The notes under the pieces were generated by a model, which searched no databases, was not told the DNA's origin, and was given only the letters and a program-made list of their open reading frames with translations. 64,000 nucleotides of DNA from Bacteroidia bacterium (GTDB taxonomy: Bacteria > Bacteroidota > Bacteroidia > SpSt-205), in the NCBI GenBank assembly GCA_025059535.1, contig JANXCX010000011.1, positions 62,001 through 126,000 on the forward strand. The letters run 5' to 3'. Position 1 is the stretch's first letter; every line of letters begins with the position of its first letter. Of the stretch, positions 7,534 through 16,820 are shown piece by piece. Made by a program: the position numbers and the translations under genes.

Positions 7534-8679
7534 GTGAAGTGGCATACCTTAGCCGTGCATGCGGGCACGGAACCCGACCCGCTTACGGGGGCCGTAATGG
7601 TGCCCGTCTATTTCACCTCTACCTATGCGCAGCAAGCCCCAGGCGTTCACAAAGGCTACGAGTACAGCCGCACCCATAATCCTACACGTTCGGCTTTAGA
7701 GGCGGCTATCGCCCAGCTGGAGGGGGCGCCATACGGGCTAGCCTTTGCCTCGGGTCTGGCCGCTACGGACGCCGTTCTCCGCCTGCTTTCCCCAAAAGAC
7801 CACGTTATTGTGAGCCGCGACCTGTATGGCGGCACCTACCGCATCATGCGCCGCGTATTTGAGCCCTGGGGGCTAGAATTTAGCTTTGTAGATACCTCCA
7901 GCCTTGAGCAGGTAGAGGCCGCCATCCGTCCCAATACCCGCCTTATCTGGATAGAGACCCCCAGCAATCCCCTTTTGCGGATCACGCCGATAGCACCGCT
8001 TGCCGAAATCGCCCATGCCCATAATGCCTGGCTCGTGGTAGATAACACCTTCGCTACGCCCTACCTTCAAACCCCGCTGGAAATGGGCGCAGATATAGTG
8101 GTTCATTCAGCCACTAAGTATCTGGGAGGCCATTCGGATGTAGTTATGGGCGCCATAGCCCTCAAGGAGGCCCAGCTGTATGAGCGCCTGCGCTTCCTTC
8201 AAAATGCCGTGGGCGGCGTGCCAGGGCCCATGGACTGCTTCTTAGTGCTGCGCGGCATAAAAACGCTACCCTTACGCATGCAGAAGCACTGCGAAAACGC
8301 CCAAAAGATAGCCGAATTTCTCGCCACTCATCCACGCGTAGCGCGGGTATATTACCCTGGGCTTATTACGCATCCAAATTACCTCATAGCCAAACAGCAG
8401 ATGCGCTTACCCGGGGGCATGGTCTCGTTTGAGGTAAAGGTCAGCCGGCCCGAAGAGCTACAAGGGTTTTGGGAAGCGCTGGAAGTCTTTACCTTAGCCG
8501 AAAGTCTAGGCGGGGTAGAGTCGCTTATCAACCATCCCGCCCTTATGACCCACGCTTCTATACCAGAAGCCGAGCGAGAAGCCCTTGGGATTACGGCGGG
8601 CCTTCTGCGCCTTTCCGTAGGGATAGAAGATGCCGAAGACCTTATTCGCGATTTAGACCGGGCTTTGAGCCGCCTCTAA
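7534..8679 (+). CDS. cystathionine gamma-synthase/lyase family PLP enzyme
   Basis: A 381-residue Cys/Met-metabolism PLP enzyme. Recognisable parts are YSRTHNPTR near residue 49 (phosphate binding), the AFASGLAA segment, the ETPSNPLL motif, and SATKYLGGHSD near 195, whose lysine carries PLP. The family includes cystathionine gamma-synthase, gamma-lyase, beta-lyase and methionine gamma-lyase; sequence alone does not separate them here. Start is GTG 7534, next to the promoter. The following gene starts 65 bases later under its own promoter. Confidence 0.9.
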   Translation: MKWHTLAVHAGTEPDPLTGAVMVPVYFTSTYAQQAPGVHKGYEYSRTHNPTRSALEAAIAQLEGAPYGLAFASGLAATDAVLRLLSPKDHVIVSRDLYGGTYRIMRRVFEPWGLEFSFVDTSSLEQVEAAIRPNTRLIWIETPSNPLLRITPIAPLAEIAHAHNAWLVVDNTFATPYLQTPLEMGADIVVHSATKYLGGHSDVVMGAIALKEAQLYERLRFLQNAVGGVPGPMDCFLVLRGIKTLPLRMQKHCENAQKIAEFLATHPRVARVYYPGLITHPNYLIAKQQMRLPGGMVSFEVKVSRPEELQGFWEALEVFTLAESLGGVESLINHPALMTHASIPEAEREALGITAGLLRLSVGIEDAEDLIRDLDRALSRL

Positions 8680-8728
8680 GCCTGCGCCCCCATCAAGCGT
8701 CATCTCAGGAAAAATCTACCGAAGAGAG

Positions 8729-8736
8729 TATCTTTG
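8729..8736 (+). promoter_or_regulatory. TAnnTTTG promoter element for the 8745 gene
   Basis: TATCTTTG is 8 bases before the ATG at 8745. It fixes the start of that gene, whose frame is open far into the preceding PLP enzyme gene. Confidence 0.7.
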
Positions 8737-8744
8737 AGCTGCAT

Positions 8745-10133
8745 ATGCACCTAAGACTTACCCTGATCCTTGTAAGTTTATGGCCTGCGTATAGCCAGCG
8801 GGTTGTCAGCCGCACGCAGATAGATGTGAAGGGCTATTCCATAGAGCAAATGGGTTTGCCTCGTAGCCCGGTTTGGGCGGGCCCTGGGCGCTTCGCCTAC
8901 ATTGAATATTGGGCTCAGGGTAAGCCCCAGCCGGGTTATTATGTGGAATGCCTAAATACGCGCTATTATTCTGTTTGGTCCTATTTCATAGATATCCCTG
9001 CGCGTGGGCGTGACTATCCCTTGACGCTTGTAGGCCTCAAGGAAGCCGTAGTGCTGCTGTCGTATGATGAAGACCCGCTTACGCCGGGCGTCCTTCAAGA
9101 GGTAGTCCAATTTTTAGATCATCGCGGCCGTCCACTTTTGCGCAAATGGACGACTTTCTCGGCCTATGACCGTTTGGCGGCAAAGGCGGTACGCGGCCTA
9201 AGCTTAAGTCCAGATAGTACGCATCTGCTATGGTACGCCTACCTCCCGGGTAAAAAGAAGCCCATAGAGCAGGCCTGGTTTGCTCTTTGGCACCAGAGCG
9301 GCCGAAAAGTGGTGTATGCTACCGATTGGAATGTGCCGGCCCCTATCCTAAAGGCTTTTCCTGATAATAAAGGCAAAATTTGGCTACTTACCCAAGCCAC
9401 AGGGGAGACCCCTACCCTCCTGTACTACGACCCCACCACGCGGACTTTCCGAAACTGGCGCCTCAATCCCGACTCCGTTTTACAGGCTCCCTGGCTGTAT
9501 GTCACTCCTACGAGCATCTATGTAGGCGGGCTTATCCGAGGCGCCAAAAACCTTCCTTTAGAAAAAGGGCTTGCGGGGCAGTGGGCCATTGGACGGCTTC
9601 CCCTTCCTTTAAGCGATACCAGCCGAATTCTCTGGAGTCGCGCAGCTATCCCGTGGACTGACCTTTATAAGGAACCTACGGGTTTTACGGCCGTTCGCTT
9701 TCTGCCCCATGGGGATAAAGCGCTGTATATTCTATGGGAGGACCTTCGGGAGAAGCGGGAAGGCTACTTAGCCTACGACGTATGGGTGACGCGCTGGGAG
9801 CTGGGCGATAGCCTGCAGCTCGCCTGGAGCCATCGCATAGAAAAAAGGCAGCGCGAGCTAAAGCCTGAGGCTCTATCGTTTTATACTGGCCTAAGTAATG
9901 AACTTCTCACCGTGGCTTTCCTTACGGAACATACTGGCCGGGGCAAGCTGCAGGCCCATCAGATTAACCATCAGACCGGGGAAAGCCTAATTAAGGACAT
10001 AGCGGAGAATAAAACTGGGGAGCTCCTTGTACTGCCTGGCCGTTCGGTCCAGCTGAGTGGGCAGGAGGTGATTACTTTAGCCCTGCCCGCGCCAGGTCGG
10101 AATGGCTACCAGATTTATCACCTTGAGTTCTGA
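8745..10133 (+). CDS. secreted protein of unknown function, 462 aa
   Basis: The product starts with a clean signal peptide (MHLRLTLILVSLWPAYSQ) and should be exported. No enzyme motif is recognised. The mature part is rich in tryptophan, tyrosine and proline and has recurring short beta-like segments such as LSLSPDSTHLLWYAYLPG and GKIWLLTQATGE, compatible with a beta-propeller-like fold, although I cannot define blades. The frame is open upstream to 8469, inside the PLP enzyme gene; the ATG at 8745 is preferred because of the signal peptide and the promoter 8 bases before it. The stop overlaps the tatC start by one base (TGATG). Confidence 0.75.
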   Translation: MHLRLTLILVSLWPAYSQRVVSRTQIDVKGYSIEQMGLPRSPVWAGPGRFAYIEYWAQGKPQPGYYVECLNTRYYSVWSYFIDIPARGRDYPLTLVGLKEAVVLLSYDEDPLTPGVLQEVVQFLDHRGRPLLRKWTTFSAYDRLAAKAVRGLSLSPDSTHLLWYAYLPGKKKPIEQAWFALWHQSGRKVVYATDWNVPAPILKAFPDNKGKIWLLTQATGETPTLLYYDPTTRTFRNWRLNPDSVLQAPWLYVTPTSIYVGGLIRGAKNLPLEKGLAGQWAIGRLPLPLSDTSRILWSRAAIPWTDLYKEPTGFTAVRFLPHGDKALYILWEDLREKREGYLAYDVWVTRWELGDSLQLAWSHRIEKRQRELKPEALSFYTGLSNELLTVAFLTEHTGRGKLQAHQINHQTGESLIKDIAENKTGELLVLPGRSVQLSGQEVITLALPAPGRNGYQIYHLEF

Positions 10134-10936
10134 TGCCGCTGGACCAAGAGCGGGAGATGCCTTTTTGGGCGCATTTAGAAGAGCTGCGCGCCCATCTCCT
10201 GCGTAGCCTAGCGGTGATTTTCCTACTGAGCCTCCTAGCGTTTTGGAAAGTGCATTGGATCGTAGGGAAGGTGCTTCTTGCGCCGCTTCAGAGTGATTTC
10301 CCCACCTACCGCCTGCTGTGCAGGCTGGGCCACTGCCCCCCTCCCCTCCCCCTTCGCCTCCAAGCCGTGCACCCCTCCGAGCAGTTCGTAAAAGCAATGG
10401 TACTGGCCTTAGCTACCGGACTGGTCCTCAGCTTTCCCTACGTGGTATGGGAATTTTGGCGATTCGTGCGACCCGCCCTCTACCGCCACGAGCGCCAAGC
10501 CCTCAGAGGGCTTGTAGGTTATACTTCGCTTCTTTTCTTTTTAGGCGTGGGCTTTGCCTACTTCGTGCTTGTGCCGTTCATGATGCATTTCTTTGCCCAT
10601 TTCCAGCTTACGTCTAATGTAGAGAATATTTGGCGAATTGGCGACGTAATAGGCCTTACAGTGCAGGTTTGTTTGATTTTAGGGCTGGTATTTCAGCTGC
10701 CTTTACTTTTGTGGGGCCTAAGTCAGGTGGGGCTTATTTCGGCTGAGGGACTGCGGCGCGGACGCCGGTATGCCATCGCCTTAGCGGTTATCCTAGGGGG
10801 CGTGCTCACCCCTTCGCCCGACGTGCTGAGTCAAGTGCTCCTAGCCCTACCTCTATGGGGCCTTTACGAGCTGAGCATTCTAATTGTAAGTGGGACGGAG
10901 CGGCGGCGCCCCTCTACTTTTTTTACCCCTCACTAA
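10133..10936 (+). CDS. tatC: Sec-independent protein translocase TatC
   Basis: TatC is the receptor core of the twin-arginine translocon in the inner membrane. The 267-residue protein has the N-terminal signature MPFWAHLEELRAHLLRS, then six predicted membrane segments (roughly residues 20-40, 85-110, 130-155, 175-200, 210-225 and 230-250), with FVRPALYRHER in the cytoplasmic loop and GVLTPSPDVLSQ before the last helices. No tatA or tatB is adjacent. It overlaps the preceding stop by one base and so is translationally coupled to the secreted protein of unknown function. Confidence 0.95.
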   Translation: MPLDQEREMPFWAHLEELRAHLLRSLAVIFLLSLLAFWKVHWIVGKVLLAPLQSDFPTYRLLCRLGHCPPPLPLRLQAVHPSEQFVKAMVLALATGLVLSFPYVVWEFWRFVRPALYRHERQALRGLVGYTSLLFFLGVGFAYFVLVPFMMHFFAHFQLTSNVENIWRIGDVIGLTVQVCLILGLVFQLPLLLWGLSQVGLISAEGLRRGRRYAIALAVILGGVLTPSPDVLSQVLLALPLWGLYELSILIVSGTERRRPSTFFTPH

Positions 10937-10940
10937 CCCG

Positions 10941-10948
10941 TATATTTG
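10941..10948 (+). promoter_or_regulatory. TAnnTTTG promoter element for the M1 peptidase
   Basis: TATATTTG lies 4 bases after the tatC stop and 4 bases before the GTG at 10953. It is the main evidence for the peptidase start. Confidence 0.8.
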
Positions 10949-10952
10949 CTCA

Positions 10953-13220
10953 GTGCGGCGGTATGGCGGCTTAGCTTGGCTGCTCTACGGGGCCTGGGCG
11001 CAGACGGCTTTTCAGGCGGACCCTTTCCTGCCCTTGGAGGACTATGCACCCACACCACCGCCCTCCCGTACGGTGCTGGGTACGCCCTCCCCCCTTTACT
11101 GGCAAAACCGGGCAGACTATATCATGGACCTGCGCCTAGATCCCGCTACCCATCGTCTCTATGGCCACGCTCGGCTAACCTATACCCACCAAGGGCCCTT
11201 CCCTCTAAGCTATCTATGGCTAGCCGTAGAGCCAAACTACTTTAGCCTCCGAAGCTACGGCCATCTGAGCCGCAACTTCCTCTGGGAGGATTTCCGACGG
11301 GATGTGCAGCGCGGGCAGGCCACACCCCTTCAGCTGTATGCCCGACAAATCCAACAATACCTCAAGACAAACTTTCAGCTAGAAGCCCTTTTCTTAGAAG
11401 AGGGCAATACGCTTAGGCCCCTCGCCTATCGCTTAGAAGAGACTCTTATGGAGGTTACTCTTCCCTTCCCGCTTCATCAAGGCCAGTCGGTTACGCTTCA
11501 GCTGCGCTGGCGCTTCACTCTCAATGACGCCACCGTAGAAGGGCGGGGCGGCTACCTCCTCACCGAGAAAGGCCCCATTTATCAGGTAGCCCAATACTAT
11601 CCCCGTCCCGTGCTTCTGAACGATGTACGCGGCTGGCAAAAAATGCCTTACTATGGCCCCAGCGAATTTGCGACGGAATTCGGTACGTACGAAGTAACTA
11701 TCCGCGTCCCGCGCGGGTATGTGGTAGCCGCTACGGGCGTGCTCCAAAATCCCACCGAGGTACTCTCTCCTACCCAGCTGGCGCGCTGGCAGCGGCTCAA
11801 CCCCGACTCCACGATACAGCTTATTTCGGCTTCAGAGCTGCCCACCCGAATAGGTAAAGATACCCTGGCGTGGCGGTTTCGGGCGGAGAATGTGCGGGAC
11901 TTTGCCTTCGCCACGAGCCCGCGCTATATCTGGGAAGCCCGCTATACCCACGTGGCAGGCGCCTCCCAGCCTACGCTAATTCAAAGCTTCTACCCCCCGG
12001 AGGTAGCCCCTTTATGGAAAAACTTAGCCTTAGCCGCGGCCGAACATACCCTCCACGAATATAGCCGCTATACGCTACCTTTCCCCTATCCCACCTTGAG
12101 CGTTACCTACGGGGGGGTGTACGGGATGGAATATCCTATGATTGTTTTTTGCGGTCGGCAGCAGCTGGAAAAAGATGGCCGCTACACCGAAGCTACCCGC
12201 CATGGCTTTGTCTCACTCGTCATCCACGAGGTAGGGCATAACTTCTTTCCCATGATCATCTCTTCCGATGAGCGGCGCTGGATGTGGCTGGATGAGGGAC
12301 TCAATACGTACTTGGAGAATCTTACCAAGGCTACCTTTGAGCCGCTTATTCGGGAGAAGGAGGCAGAGGCGGAACGGGCGCGCGTGCGCGCCTACTTAGC
12401 CAGCGGGCAAAGCCAACCTATCATGGGGCATCCACTCACCATACGCGAAATGGGCGCTAATGCCTACCTCAAGGTAGCCTGCGGCTTGGAGGCCCTTCGG
12501 CATTACATTCTCACACCTAAAGAGATGGATACCGCCTTTCAGCGCTATGCGCGCACCTGGGCCTTCCGGCATCCAGAGCCCTGGGACTTTTTCCGAATGC
12601 TCAGCAGTGCCATCGGCCAAGAGCTGGGCTGGTTCTGGCGCGGCTGGTTTCTGGATACCAGCTGGGTAGATATAGCCATAGACACCGTAACCATAGAAAA
12701 AGCCGAAGTGGAATCAGAGGTAGCCGAAGCTTTACTGGCAGAGGAAAGCGCTGCGGTCCAACGCTATCTGGAGGCCCTTGCCGCTGACACCGCTTCTCTA
12801 TCCTTTTATACTAGTCGGCATCCTGAGGTAGCGGACAGTTTCGTGCAGGCTAATTACTTAGCCTATCAGAGGCGGCTTCGGGAGCGCCGGCAGAAACTTC
12901 AGGAGGCTCAGCGCGCCGCAGAAGCCTACCTTCGGAAGAAAGGGAAAGTATATGCGATACGGCTGCGCCTGCGCAATCTCGGCCGGCTCGTGTGGCCGAT
13001 TTGGCTGCGTTTGGAATATCCCGAAGGAGTCAGCTCTTTATGGTATTTCCCTGCCGAAGCATGGGCCAAGCAGACTAACCTATTGGCCAAGGTGCTTTTT
13101 GTTCGTCAGCCCATAGTACGCGCCGAAATAGACCCGTTTGGCCTTTCTTTGGATTTACGCCGTGGAAATAATACCTACTTCCTCCGAGGCGGCTCTGAAG
13201 GCGCGCCTACAGCGGATTGA
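10953..13220 (+). CDS. M1-family zinc metallopeptidase, secreted
   Basis: A 755-residue gluzincin peptidase. A short signal peptide (MRRYGGLAWLLYGAWAQ) indicates export. The catalytic zinc motif is VIHEVGHNFF, followed by WLDEGLNTYLE with the third zinc ligand. The substrate-side motif reads YGMEYP rather than the GAMEN of classical aminopeptidases, as is common for Bacteroidota M1 proteins. The C-terminal third, from about residue 590, is helical and charged, ending in a beta-rich region. The frame opens earlier (10890, inside tatC), but the GTG at 10953 fits the signal peptide and the promoter 4 bases upstream. Likely role: degradation of peptides in the periplasm or outside the cell. Confidence 0.92.
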   Translation: MRRYGGLAWLLYGAWAQTAFQADPFLPLEDYAPTPPPSRTVLGTPSPLYWQNRADYIMDLRLDPATHRLYGHARLTYTHQGPFPLSYLWLAVEPNYFSLRSYGHLSRNFLWEDFRRDVQRGQATPLQLYARQIQQYLKTNFQLEALFLEEGNTLRPLAYRLEETLMEVTLPFPLHQGQSVTLQLRWRFTLNDATVEGRGGYLLTEKGPIYQVAQYYPRPVLLNDVRGWQKMPYYGPSEFATEFGTYEVTIRVPRGYVVAATGVLQNPTEVLSPTQLARWQRLNPDSTIQLISASELPTRIGKDTLAWRFRAENVRDFAFATSPRYIWEARYTHVAGASQPTLIQSFYPPEVAPLWKNLALAAAEHTLHEYSRYTLPFPYPTLSVTYGGVYGMEYPMIVFCGRQQLEKDGRYTEATRHGFVSLVIHEVGHNFFPMIISSDERRWMWLDEGLNTYLENLTKATFEPLIREKEAEAERARVRAYLASGQSQPIMGHPLTIREMGANAYLKVACGLEALRHYILTPKEMDTAFQRYARTWAFRHPEPWDFFRMLSSAIGQELGWFWRGWFLDTSWVDIAIDTVTIEKAEVESEVAEALLAEESAAVQRYLEALAADTASLSFYTSRHPEVADSFVQANYLAYQRRLRERRQKLQEAQRAAEAYLRKKGKVYAIRLRLRNLGRLVWPIWLRLEYPEGVSSLWYFPAEAWAKQTNLLAKVLFVRQPIVRAEIDPFGLSLDLRRGNNTYFLRGGSEGAPTAD

Positions 13221-13434
13221 GCAGGGCGTGCAGGCCTTAGTAGAGGCTTGGCACAAAGCCGAAGAGAATAGGAAAGCCTTAATTTTGTCTTGGCGTAAGC
13301 AGTGTGCTACCGCTCAGGCCCATGTGGCACAGCTGCGCCAAAAGGTAGAAAGCGCTCTGGCTTATGTACGGCGAGATGACCCAAAGCTGGCTTATCTTAG
13401 GGCGGCGCCTGACGGTTCAGGGAAGTCCCGATAA
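13162..13434 (+). CDS. small coiled-coil protein upstream of zapA
   Basis: About 90 residues, nearly all predicted coiled coil (ALKARLQRIEQGVQALVEAW and AHVAQLRQKVESALAYV). In Bacteroidota a small coiled-coil protein often precedes zapA and rny, and this fits that position, so a division-related role is plausible but unproven. The start is uncertain. GTG 13162 gives a compact protein overlapping the peptidase gene by 59 bases; an ATG at 13138 is also possible. The 3' end overlaps the zapA-like gene. Confidence 0.6.
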   Translation: MEIIPTSSEAALKARLQRIEQGVQALVEAWHKAEENRKALILSWRKQCATAQAHVAQLRQKVESALAYVRRDDPKLAYLRAAPDGSGKSR

Positions 13435-13654
13435 TATACGGCGCGTAGCAGCGCTTTTAGAGGAAATTGAGGCGCGGGGGGCTGCATATGCTCAGCTCCA
13501 GCCTCAGGCCGATGAGCTCACGCATTGGCTTATGGGACTTCTGAGCGTCTTAGACAGCCTGGCTACGCAACTTCATCTCTACGAAGCTTTTACGCAGCGC
13601 TTAGAAGCGCTTCTTCCTCCTCAATTCCTTTCCACCGAATCTACCAAACCATGA
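13376..13654 (+). CDS. zapA: ZapA-like cell division protein
   Basis: A 92-residue protein whose first strand-like segment WLILGRRLTVQGSPDNIRRV is followed by long amphipathic helices, the layout of ZapA, which binds and bundles FtsZ at mid-cell. Identity rests on this layout and on its position directly before rny, where Bacteroidota commonly carry zapA; sequence similarity is modest. The ATG at 13376 is preferred to one at 13364 because it places the beta strand at the N-terminus. The gene overlaps the preceding coiled-coil frame by 59 bases and shares ATGA with rny. Confidence 0.65.
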   Translation: MTQSWLILGRRLTVQGSPDNIRRVAALLEEIEARGAAYAQLQPQADELTHWLMGLLSVLDSLATQLHLYEAFTQRLEALLPPQFLSTESTKP

Positions 13655-15321
13655 TAACTCTCCTTCTGAGCATAGGTATAGGGGCTGCAGTAGGGGCGGG
13701 CCTGGGATATGGGCTATGGTATCGGCAAAGGCAACGGCTGCTGCACCAGCTATCCGCAGAGCAGCAGCGCCTCCAGGCGCGCGAAGCCGAAATCCAAACG
13801 CACTTAGCGCAACAGGAGCAGCTTATTCAGCAGCGCTTCCAAGAGGCTAATCGCCGCTACCAGCAGGCTCAGAAAGAGGCCGAACGGCATATTAGGGAAA
13901 AGCTGGCACGCCAAATCGCCGAGGCTCAAGAAAAATCCCGCCAAATACTGCAAAATGCCGAGGAGCGGCTGCGCCTTGCGGAAGAACGCCACAAGCAGGT
14001 CCTTCTGCTGGAACAAAGCCTTAATCAGCGGCAGGAACAGCTCCAGAGCCAGCTAGCGGCCCTGCAGCGGGAGTTTGAACGGCTTGAGCAGCAGAAGGAG
14101 GCTCAGGAGCAACGGCTGCGTCAGATTCTCCTCCGAGAAGAACGGCTGGCCCAAAGCGAACAGGAAGTGGCCCAACGCCTCCAAGAAATAGCCGGCCTTA
14201 CGCAAGAGGAGGCTATTCAGCGCCTCATGGAAAGCCTGCGCCAGGAGGCCGAAGCGCGCGCCCATGCCCAGCTCCAGCAGATTTTGGAAGAAACCCGCCT
14301 GCGTGCCGTAGAAGAGTCCCAGCGGATTATCGCCACTACCCTCTCGCGCGTAGGAATAGAGCAAGCCATCCAGCATAGCATTACCACTTTTCCCTTAGAA
14401 AGTGATGAGCACAAAGGCCGGATTATAGGGCGCGAGGGGCGCAACATCCGCACCCTTGAGAGCCTTACGGGTGTGGAGATCATCGTAGATGACACCCCAG
14501 GCGCCATCGTAATCTCCTGTTACGACCCTATCCGTCGAGAAATCGCCAGCCGAACCCTTCAGAGGGTTCTGGCAGATGGGCGCGTACACCCCGCCCGCAT
14601 AGAAGAAGTCGTCAAAAAGGTAGAGCAAGAGATAGAGCAGGAGATTCGTGAAATAGGCCACCGCACCCTCATGGCTTTAGATATTCGGGGGGTGCCTAAC
14701 GAAGTGCGTGATCTTATTGGAAAGATGCGTTTTCGCTTTTCCTTTGGGCAAAATCTCCTCCACCACTCGCGCGAGGTGGCGCGACTGGCGGCGCTGATTG
14801 CGGCCGAGCTAGGGCTACCCAAGGAAAAAGTACGCCTGGCTAAGCGCGCCGGACTCTTTCATGATATTGGCAAAGTCTCCGATGAGAATCCCGAGCTACC
14901 CCATGCCCTGCTGGGTATGGAAATCCTGCGCCGCCATAAAGAACACCCCGAAGTGCTTAATGCCGTAGGCGCCCACCATGACGAGATAGAAATGACCACT
15001 ATCCTAGCCCCTATTGTGCAAGTAGCCGACGCTATAAGCGGTGCCCGTCCCGGCGCCCGCCGAGAAGCCGTGGAAAAATACATTCAGCGCATCCAGGAGC
15101 TGGAGAACATACCCAAGAAATACCCCGGCGTTAGCCAAGCTTATGCCCTGCAAGCTGGGCGTGAGCTGCGCATCCTTGTAGAGAGCGATAAGGTATCCGA
15201 TGAGCTTACCGATAAGATAGCCCAAGAGGTGGCTGAGGAGATTCAGAAAACTATGCAGTACCCCGGCCAGATCAAAGTAATGGTCATAAGGGAGAAGAAA
15301 AGTATCGCCTATGCGCGCTAA
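13651..15321 (+). CDS. rny: ribonuclease Y
   Basis: RNase Y is a membrane-anchored endoribonuclease that starts mRNA decay. The 556-residue product has one N-terminal membrane helix (ITLLLSIGIGAAVGAGLGYG), a long coiled coil over roughly residues 25-240, a KH domain with GRIIGREGRNIRTLE, and an HD domain with HHSREVARL and LFHDIGKVSDE. The frame is open further upstream, but the ATG at 13651 begins the membrane helix directly and overlaps the zapA stop as ATGA. The last 11 bases overlap the next gene. Confidence 0.95.
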   Translation: MITLLLSIGIGAAVGAGLGYGLWYRQRQRLLHQLSAEQQRLQAREAEIQTHLAQQEQLIQQRFQEANRRYQQAQKEAERHIREKLARQIAEAQEKSRQILQNAEERLRLAEERHKQVLLLEQSLNQRQEQLQSQLAALQREFERLEQQKEAQEQRLRQILLREERLAQSEQEVAQRLQEIAGLTQEEAIQRLMESLRQEAEARAHAQLQQILEETRLRAVEESQRIIATTLSRVGIEQAIQHSITTFPLESDEHKGRIIGREGRNIRTLESLTGVEIIVDDTPGAIVISCYDPIRREIASRTLQRVLADGRVHPARIEEVVKKVEQEIEQEIREIGHRTLMALDIRGVPNEVRDLIGKMRFRFSFGQNLLHHSREVARLAALIAAELGLPKEKVRLAKRAGLFHDIGKVSDENPELPHALLGMEILRRHKEHPEVLNAVGAHHDEIEMTTILAPIVQVADAISGARPGARREAVEKYIQRIQELENIPKKYPGVSQAYALQAGRELRILVESDKVSDELTDKIAQEVAEEIQKTMQYPGQIKVMVIREKKSIAYAR

Positions 15322-16297
15322 GAGAGACATCTTCCTGAACTTCAGCCGCCTCTTTGTAGGCTTTCTCTTCATCTTTTCAGGACTTATCAAGGTGAATGAT
15401 GTGTACGGCTTTTCCTACAAGCTGGAGGAGTATTTTGAGGTCTTTTCCAAGCATACGGGCTGGCCTTTTCATGAAATCTTCGGGCCGTGGAGCTTAGGTC
15501 TGGCGGGGTTTATCGCTGTAGCCGAGACAGGCTTGGCCTTATTCCTCCTTTTAGGCTATCTGCGCCACTTCACGGCCTGGAGCCTGCTTCTTATGATAGT
15601 CTTCTTTACTTTTCTCACTGCCTATTCAGCTATTACGAAGGCGGTATCGGACTGCGGTTGCTTCGGGGATGCAATCAAGCTGACGCCTTGGCAGTCCTTT
15701 GCCAAAGATGTGGTGCTTCTAGGCCTTATAGGCTACATCTTTCTCAAGCGCGAGGAGCTGGAAGCCTGGCTGCCTCAGCCCTGGCAAATTATGAGCGCCT
15801 GGGGCGGCGTAGGCCTGATAGCCGGCCTGACGATATACTTTTACCTCTACTTGCCGGCGATTGATTTTCTGCCCTACAAAGTAGGTAAGAATCTGCGGCA
15901 AGCGCTAACCCCTGGTCCCACAGGTACGCCCGAACTCACGGACTACCTACCCCTGGCTCAATCCGAATGCGCCGTGGATGAGCTCTCGGGGAAAGCGCTT
16001 GTGCTTGTGGCAAAGGATTTGAGCCGCTTAGAGGAGGCGGAGATAAACGCCTGGCGACGCCTACTTAAAGACCTCCCCAAGTCTATCAAGGTAGTAGGGA
16101 TTACGGCTTCCCCTTCCTCGGTGCGAAACACATGGCCCCAAGCCAAAGGGATTCCCGTTTGTTTTGCCGCTCAGGATCAAACCGTACTCAAGGCCATTTT
16201 GCGCGCTTCGGCCGGGGCGCTTTACCTAGAGGATGGCGTAATTCGGGCTAAGTGGGGCTGGCGCCAGCTCCCCGAAGGCCGCGCTTTTCCTTTTTAG
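15311..16297 (+). CDS. DoxX/MauE-like membrane protein, BT_3928 family
   Basis: A 328-residue inner-membrane protein with four predicted membrane helices in the first 180 residues (LFVGFLFIFSGLIKVND, then FIAVAETGLALFLLLG, LLLMIVFFTFLTAYSA and VVLLGLIGYIFLK) and the DCGCFGD cysteine motif of the DoxX/MauE-type BT_3928 family. After a fifth hydrophobic helix the C-terminal 130 residues are soluble and thioredoxin-like in feel, without a CxxC motif. The family is Bacteroidota-specific and its role is not established; redox chemistry at the membrane is a guess based on MauE. It overlaps rny by 11 bases and its stop overlaps that of the convergent EGF-like lipoprotein. Confidence 0.85.
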   Translation: MRAKRDIFLNFSRLFVGFLFIFSGLIKVNDVYGFSYKLEEYFEVFSKHTGWPFHEIFGPWSLGLAGFIAVAETGLALFLLLGYLRHFTAWSLLLMIVFFTFLTAYSAITKAVSDCGCFGDAIKLTPWQSFAKDVVLLGLIGYIFLKREELEAWLPQPWQIMSAWGGVGLIAGLTIYFYLYLPAIDFLPYKVGKNLRQALTPGPTGTPELTDYLPLAQSECAVDELSGKALVLVAKDLSRLEEAEINAWRRLLKDLPKSIKVVGITASPSSVRNTWPQAKGIPVCFAAQDQTVLKAILRASAGALYLEDGVIRAKWGWRQLPEGRAFPF

Positions 16298-16794
16298 CGA
16301 GGCACTCGCGCTAGCCGAGCCTGACAGCGTACCGTATCGCCGCTTGCATACGCGTAGGCGTGCCACAGAAGTAGAGAATCGCCCCGAAGCTCCCCCCTTC
16401 CTGAGACTCTCCTATTTTCTACCTGCTGCCAGGGAATCTCCAGCGCCGTGCTACTTTTGAGGTAACCTTTATATTGAATCTCCAGAAGGCTATCGGTGAT
16501 GGTAAAGCCACCATCCGCTGCGGCGATGAGATTATAAGTAATTATGAAGTTACCCCTCCCACAGTCTTCGGGACCCCGCCAGTTGCCAAAGAACTTTGCG
16601 CGCGCATCTACTTCACAGCGGCTACCCTCCCAGGGTAAGGCACAGTTGCACCTACCCTCTACGCAGCTTCCGCCATTCTGACAATTCATATCCTTGCAGG
16701 GATTTTTTTTACAAGCCCATAGGCTCCAACCTATAAGAATAGCTACCACGGCCCAGCCCTTGAGGTAGGCCCTTCCTTTACCAACGAAGTTCAT
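16294..16794 (-). CDS. lipoprotein with an EGF-like domain
   Basis: A 166-residue protein with a signal sequence ending in the lipobox-like SLWAC, then a cysteine-rich stretch (CKDMNCQNGGSCVEGRC and CNCALPWEGSRCE) that matches an EGF-like fold in cysteine spacing. The remaining ~100 residues are beta-rich and unassigned. Calcium-binding and metazoan-like EGF modules are uncommon in bacteria but occur in Bacteroidota lipoproteins of this layout. The function is unknown; surface binding or folding of exported protein is speculative. It follows a TonB receptor with a 92-base gap that contains its own promoter and two hairpins. Confidence 0.75.
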   Translation of the reverse strand: MNFVGKGRAYLKGWAVVAILIGWSLWACKKNPCKDMNCQNGGSCVEGRCNCALPWEGSRCEVDARAKFFGNWRGPEDCGRGNFIITYNLIAAADGGFTITDSLLEIQYKGYLKSSTALEIPWQQVENRRVSGRGELRGDSLLLWHAYAYASGDTVRCQARLARVPR

Positions 16795-16820
16795 AGGGCA
16801 GAGCCGGAGGTCACCCTCTC

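Noticed and set aside
8469-8744. Upstream extensions of genes at 8745, 10953, 13651, 46517, 47193, 48906, 49649 and 57080
   Set aside because: Each longer frame runs into the preceding gene without conserved residues, while the shorter start fits a promoter element, a signal peptide or an ATGA/TGATG overlap.
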